Positions 61,747-64,000 of a stretch of 64,000 nucleotides of DNA are shown here, one piece after another. Origin of the DNA: Isochrysis galbana (Eukaryota; Haptophyta; Isochrysidales; Isochrysidaceae); the NCBI GenBank assembly GCA_018136815.1, contig CM030931.1, forward strand, positions 3,455,611 to 3,519,610. Direction: 5' to 3'. Position 1 is the first letter of the stretch. The number at the start of each line of letters is the position of its first letter. The notes under the pieces were generated by a model, which was not told where the DNA came from, made no database searches, and worked only from the letters and a program-made list of their open reading frames with translations. A program made the translations under genes and the position numbers.

Positions 61747-63626
61747 GCAGTGGTCGGCCGCCCATGTGCGCCAACGCAGCTGTAGCGCAGAACTTCTCGG
61801 GGAGAGCTCAGCATCCACACGCGCTCTCGGCGACAAATGTGGCCTAGCGGATAGCCCCCACTTGCCACTCGCCCCCTGCCTTTGCAATCGTGCCGCTGCC
61901 GACGCACGTGCTTCCTGTGCGTGAGTGCACTCCGAGCGGTCTGGCATTGTTAATTTGAGTGATCGGCAACTTGTCTATGGCTGAGAACCACTCCTATTAG
62001 TTTCTAGGGTTGAAATTCTACTTCTGCCGCCAAAGTGTTCATTGCCAGGTTTGCCCAATTGCAGGCACATGGCTTTTTCGAGCCATGTTCAATTTGATAT
62101 CGTCGTCTGCCCTTGCCGATTGAGAGTCGCAGATTCGACTGAAGCTTACGACGTGGTGATGCTCTAAAAAATCATGAGCGGATCAACCCACGCGAGGTGC
62201 GCTATGCTCTTGATCGTAAGCCATACGGGGCACAGCTGGCGCGCGGCGTCGAGATGCTCGTGAGTAAGAGTACAGATTTAGTACTAACGACCGTACGTGT
62301 TCTGACGTGTTCGTGTGCCGTGTACCCGGCTAGCGCGTGTGCGTTGCGTGGTTGTGTATCTGGTGCGTGCATTGCTACTGCGCGCTACGCTCAACCTACT
62401 TTTATAAGTAGGGGTCAATGGGGCGACCTCGCGCCCCCCTCACTCCCACCACGGACACCCCCCGGACCCCCAGTGGGCACGGGCCGCGAGCCGCACTCAC
62501 ACGCCCGCATTGGGCCTGCCCTTGAGCTGACTACCTCCCTGTCCCTGGTCGCCAGGGCCATACAAGGCCTCTAGGCGGCTCCCATGCGCGCCAGCGAGGC
62601 AAAAATACCAAAGCATACGAGTTTGACTTATGGTTGCAGCCTCTCGCGAGCGCTGCATATGAGCGCTGCGTATGGGGATTATCTGTGCATTTATATGGGA
62701 TTTCAAAATAAAACTATTCGCATGGTCCTCTTTCTAAGGAACGCGACCTGCCCTTGTGAGTCGCAGTTGCGTATGCGCTAAGGCATTGGCGCGGTGAAGG
62801 TCCAAGTTGCTTCCATCTCCGTCGCCATTGCGTCTCGGAGCTTGGAGCTTGGCTCCATCACTATTCCCATAGGGGGCGCCCATCTCGGGGGCTGTGTTTA
62901 TGGTTATGGTGCCACGGCACGGCTCTAATGTGCGTGTGCCGCCGCTCACATTGCTGAGGCTTGTCCTACAACTTGCGTCGCTTGCCCCCACGTGTGCTCT
63001 CGTCGCCCCCGGTGAACCCTCCGTCTTCATGCCTCTCCCCATTCTTTCAGACCATGTTACATCTCACCACACACCTGCACAGTTACTAAAGCCACAGCCT
63101 GGCATGGCCCACCCTTGCCACTCACAGTGGCTCATGTGGATCGACATTTTTGGTGGCTCTTGATCGCAAGGTCAGCGTTTGTGGTAGCCTAACCCTGAAG
63201 CCCACATACCTATGTCGATGAGCCCCATGGCCTTGCGACCAAGAAGTAAGTCAAACGTATGAGGGCCTTTGCTTTTCATACATCAGACCAAGAAGTCGCG
63301 TGAGAACGAGCTTACATATTGAACAATGGTCTTACCATCCCATGATACTGCCATGTTCCACAACCTGCACATGTACTTGTACCACCGCAACGGCCAACGG
63401 GCATACACGTACCATTGGGTGATGGGCGAGAATAGACACAAAACGAACGTCGAGCCTTTCTTGTGGGAGAGTCATTAATGCATCGTGGTGTCGCCATGCT
63501 GCTCTCTTTGAGATCTCCGTGCCATTTAGCATCCTCCCGTGTTCGCCTAGCTACGTGCCGCATGAATTGTGAGGTACCTCTATCTTCTCTCCTCTTGACA
63601 AAGGCCCCATCCCTGCAACGAAGCCA
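61747..63626. other. Intergenic, no gene seen
   Basis: No recognised coding region. GTGGCCTAGCGGATAGC near 61836 resembles a tRNA A box but lacks a B box and stems. Confidence 0.35.
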
Positions 63627-64000
63627 TCACCGTGGTGTGACCGACGGGACGTCGAGAAAGTTGGAGGTGATAACAAGCAACGCTTCGGGCTCGTCGGCAT
63701 GGATCCAGTGATTCGCATTGCGAATCTTGGAGATCGAGAAATGTACAAACTGCTCCTGAATGTTTGCCAAGTGTGATGAGCGGACATACTTGGACTGCCC
63801 CCCCGTCACGAAGAGCGTGTTGCCGTCGTACCGTGGCAAGTCACCGAAATCCCAGTCAGCCAGATCATCGAGCGAATTGGCAATCCCCTCCAAATTGATG
63901 CGCCACGCAAAGCCCTCGCCACTCCGTCTGACGAGGTTCATCAGGACAAACGCCCGCAGTCCTGCGTCCTGCACGTGGCGAGCCAGAATGGCATCGGCCT
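63627..64000 (-). CDS. ABHD11-like alpha/beta hydrolase, C-terminal part
   Basis: The frame is open to the window edge; only about 124 C-terminal residues are seen. HVQDAGLRAFVLMNLVR, FAWRINLEGIANSLDDL, GNTLFVTGGQSKYVRSSHLA and NANHWIHADEPEALLVI match the C-terminal half of ABHD11, a mitochondrial serine hydrolase that in animals protects lipoylated enzyme complexes. The catalytic His is in NANHWIH; the nucleophile and acid lie outside the window. It ends at the stop at 63627 after SNFLDVPSVTPR. Related plant and bacterial esterases (YbfF type) cannot be excluded. Confidence 0.78.
   Translation of the reverse strand, partial: ADAILARHVQDAGLRAFVLMNLVRRSGEGFAWRINLEGIANSLDDLADWDFGDLPRYDGNTLFVTGGQSKYVRSSHLANIQEQFVHFSISKIRNANHWIHADEPEALLVITSNFLDVPSVTPR

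Noticed and set aside
61830-61910. tRNA-like A box (GTGGCCTAGCGGATAGC)
   Set aside because: No B box at the right distance and no acceptor or anticodon stems could be paired.

Overview
The window is nuclear DNA of a GC-rich unicellular eukaryote, probably an alga with a complex (secondary, red-type) plastid such as a haptophyte or a relative. The reasons are GT-AG spliceosomal introns in many genes, eukaryote-only families (CAMTA, UBE2S, MICOS Mic19, Mpv17, full-length ABCB) and a bacterial-type release factor RF3 whose N-terminus is a signal peptide followed by an AYA-WAP motif resembling the plastid bipartite leaders of such algae. The species assignment is inference.

Genes, left to right: a CAMTA-like transcription factor (3' part, 1-2693 +), a full ABCB/MDR transporter (4617-9666 +), a D-cysteine desulfhydrase/ACC deaminase family PLP enzyme (11750-13189 -), a hypothetical protein (20301-21107 +), two convergent leucine-rich repeat genes (23604-24799 + and 24864-27162 -), a Mic19-like twin CX9C protein (29928-30817 +), a small-HSP-like protein (32911-33642 -) divergent from a cation-diffusion-facilitator-like protein (33980-34891 +), plastid RF3 (40967-42981 +), an Mpv17/PMP22 protein (48850-49497 -), UBE2S (50488-51548 -), a small two-exon protein (52493-53177 +), a hAT-type BED zinc finger (55132-55557 +), a membrane-anchored trypsin-like protease (59371-61746 +) and the C-terminus of an ABHD11-like hydrolase (63627-64000 -). 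These look like housekeeping or signalling genes, not one pathway. Exon structures were read from splice sites that restore frame and family similarity.

Between them is dense mobile DNA. (1) A non-LTR retrotransposon (LINE) family is present in at least eight pieces: 3340-3604, 11040-11522, 15510-16953, 17050-17290, 28413-29181, 38536-39678, 43216-45006 and 47102-47340, plus a 3' piece at 54743-54920. Several copies begin with a short hairpin just upstream of the ORF1 ATG, and three are bounded by exactly 17-bp target-site duplications. (2) Internally deleted Ty3/gypsy chromovirus remnants lie at 27660-28412 and 45135-47101. (3) hAT-type non-autonomous DNA elements with 8-bp target duplications lie at 3806-3999 and 56678-58051; the second carries Ac-like AAACGG subterminal words. 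(4) Foldback repeats lie at 22.6-23.2 kb and 37.2-37.6 kb.

Long CT/GA microsatellites, homopolymer G/C runs and a 23.3-kb minisatellite create many spurious open frames, which are left out. No CRISPR, rRNA or convincing tRNA gene was seen.
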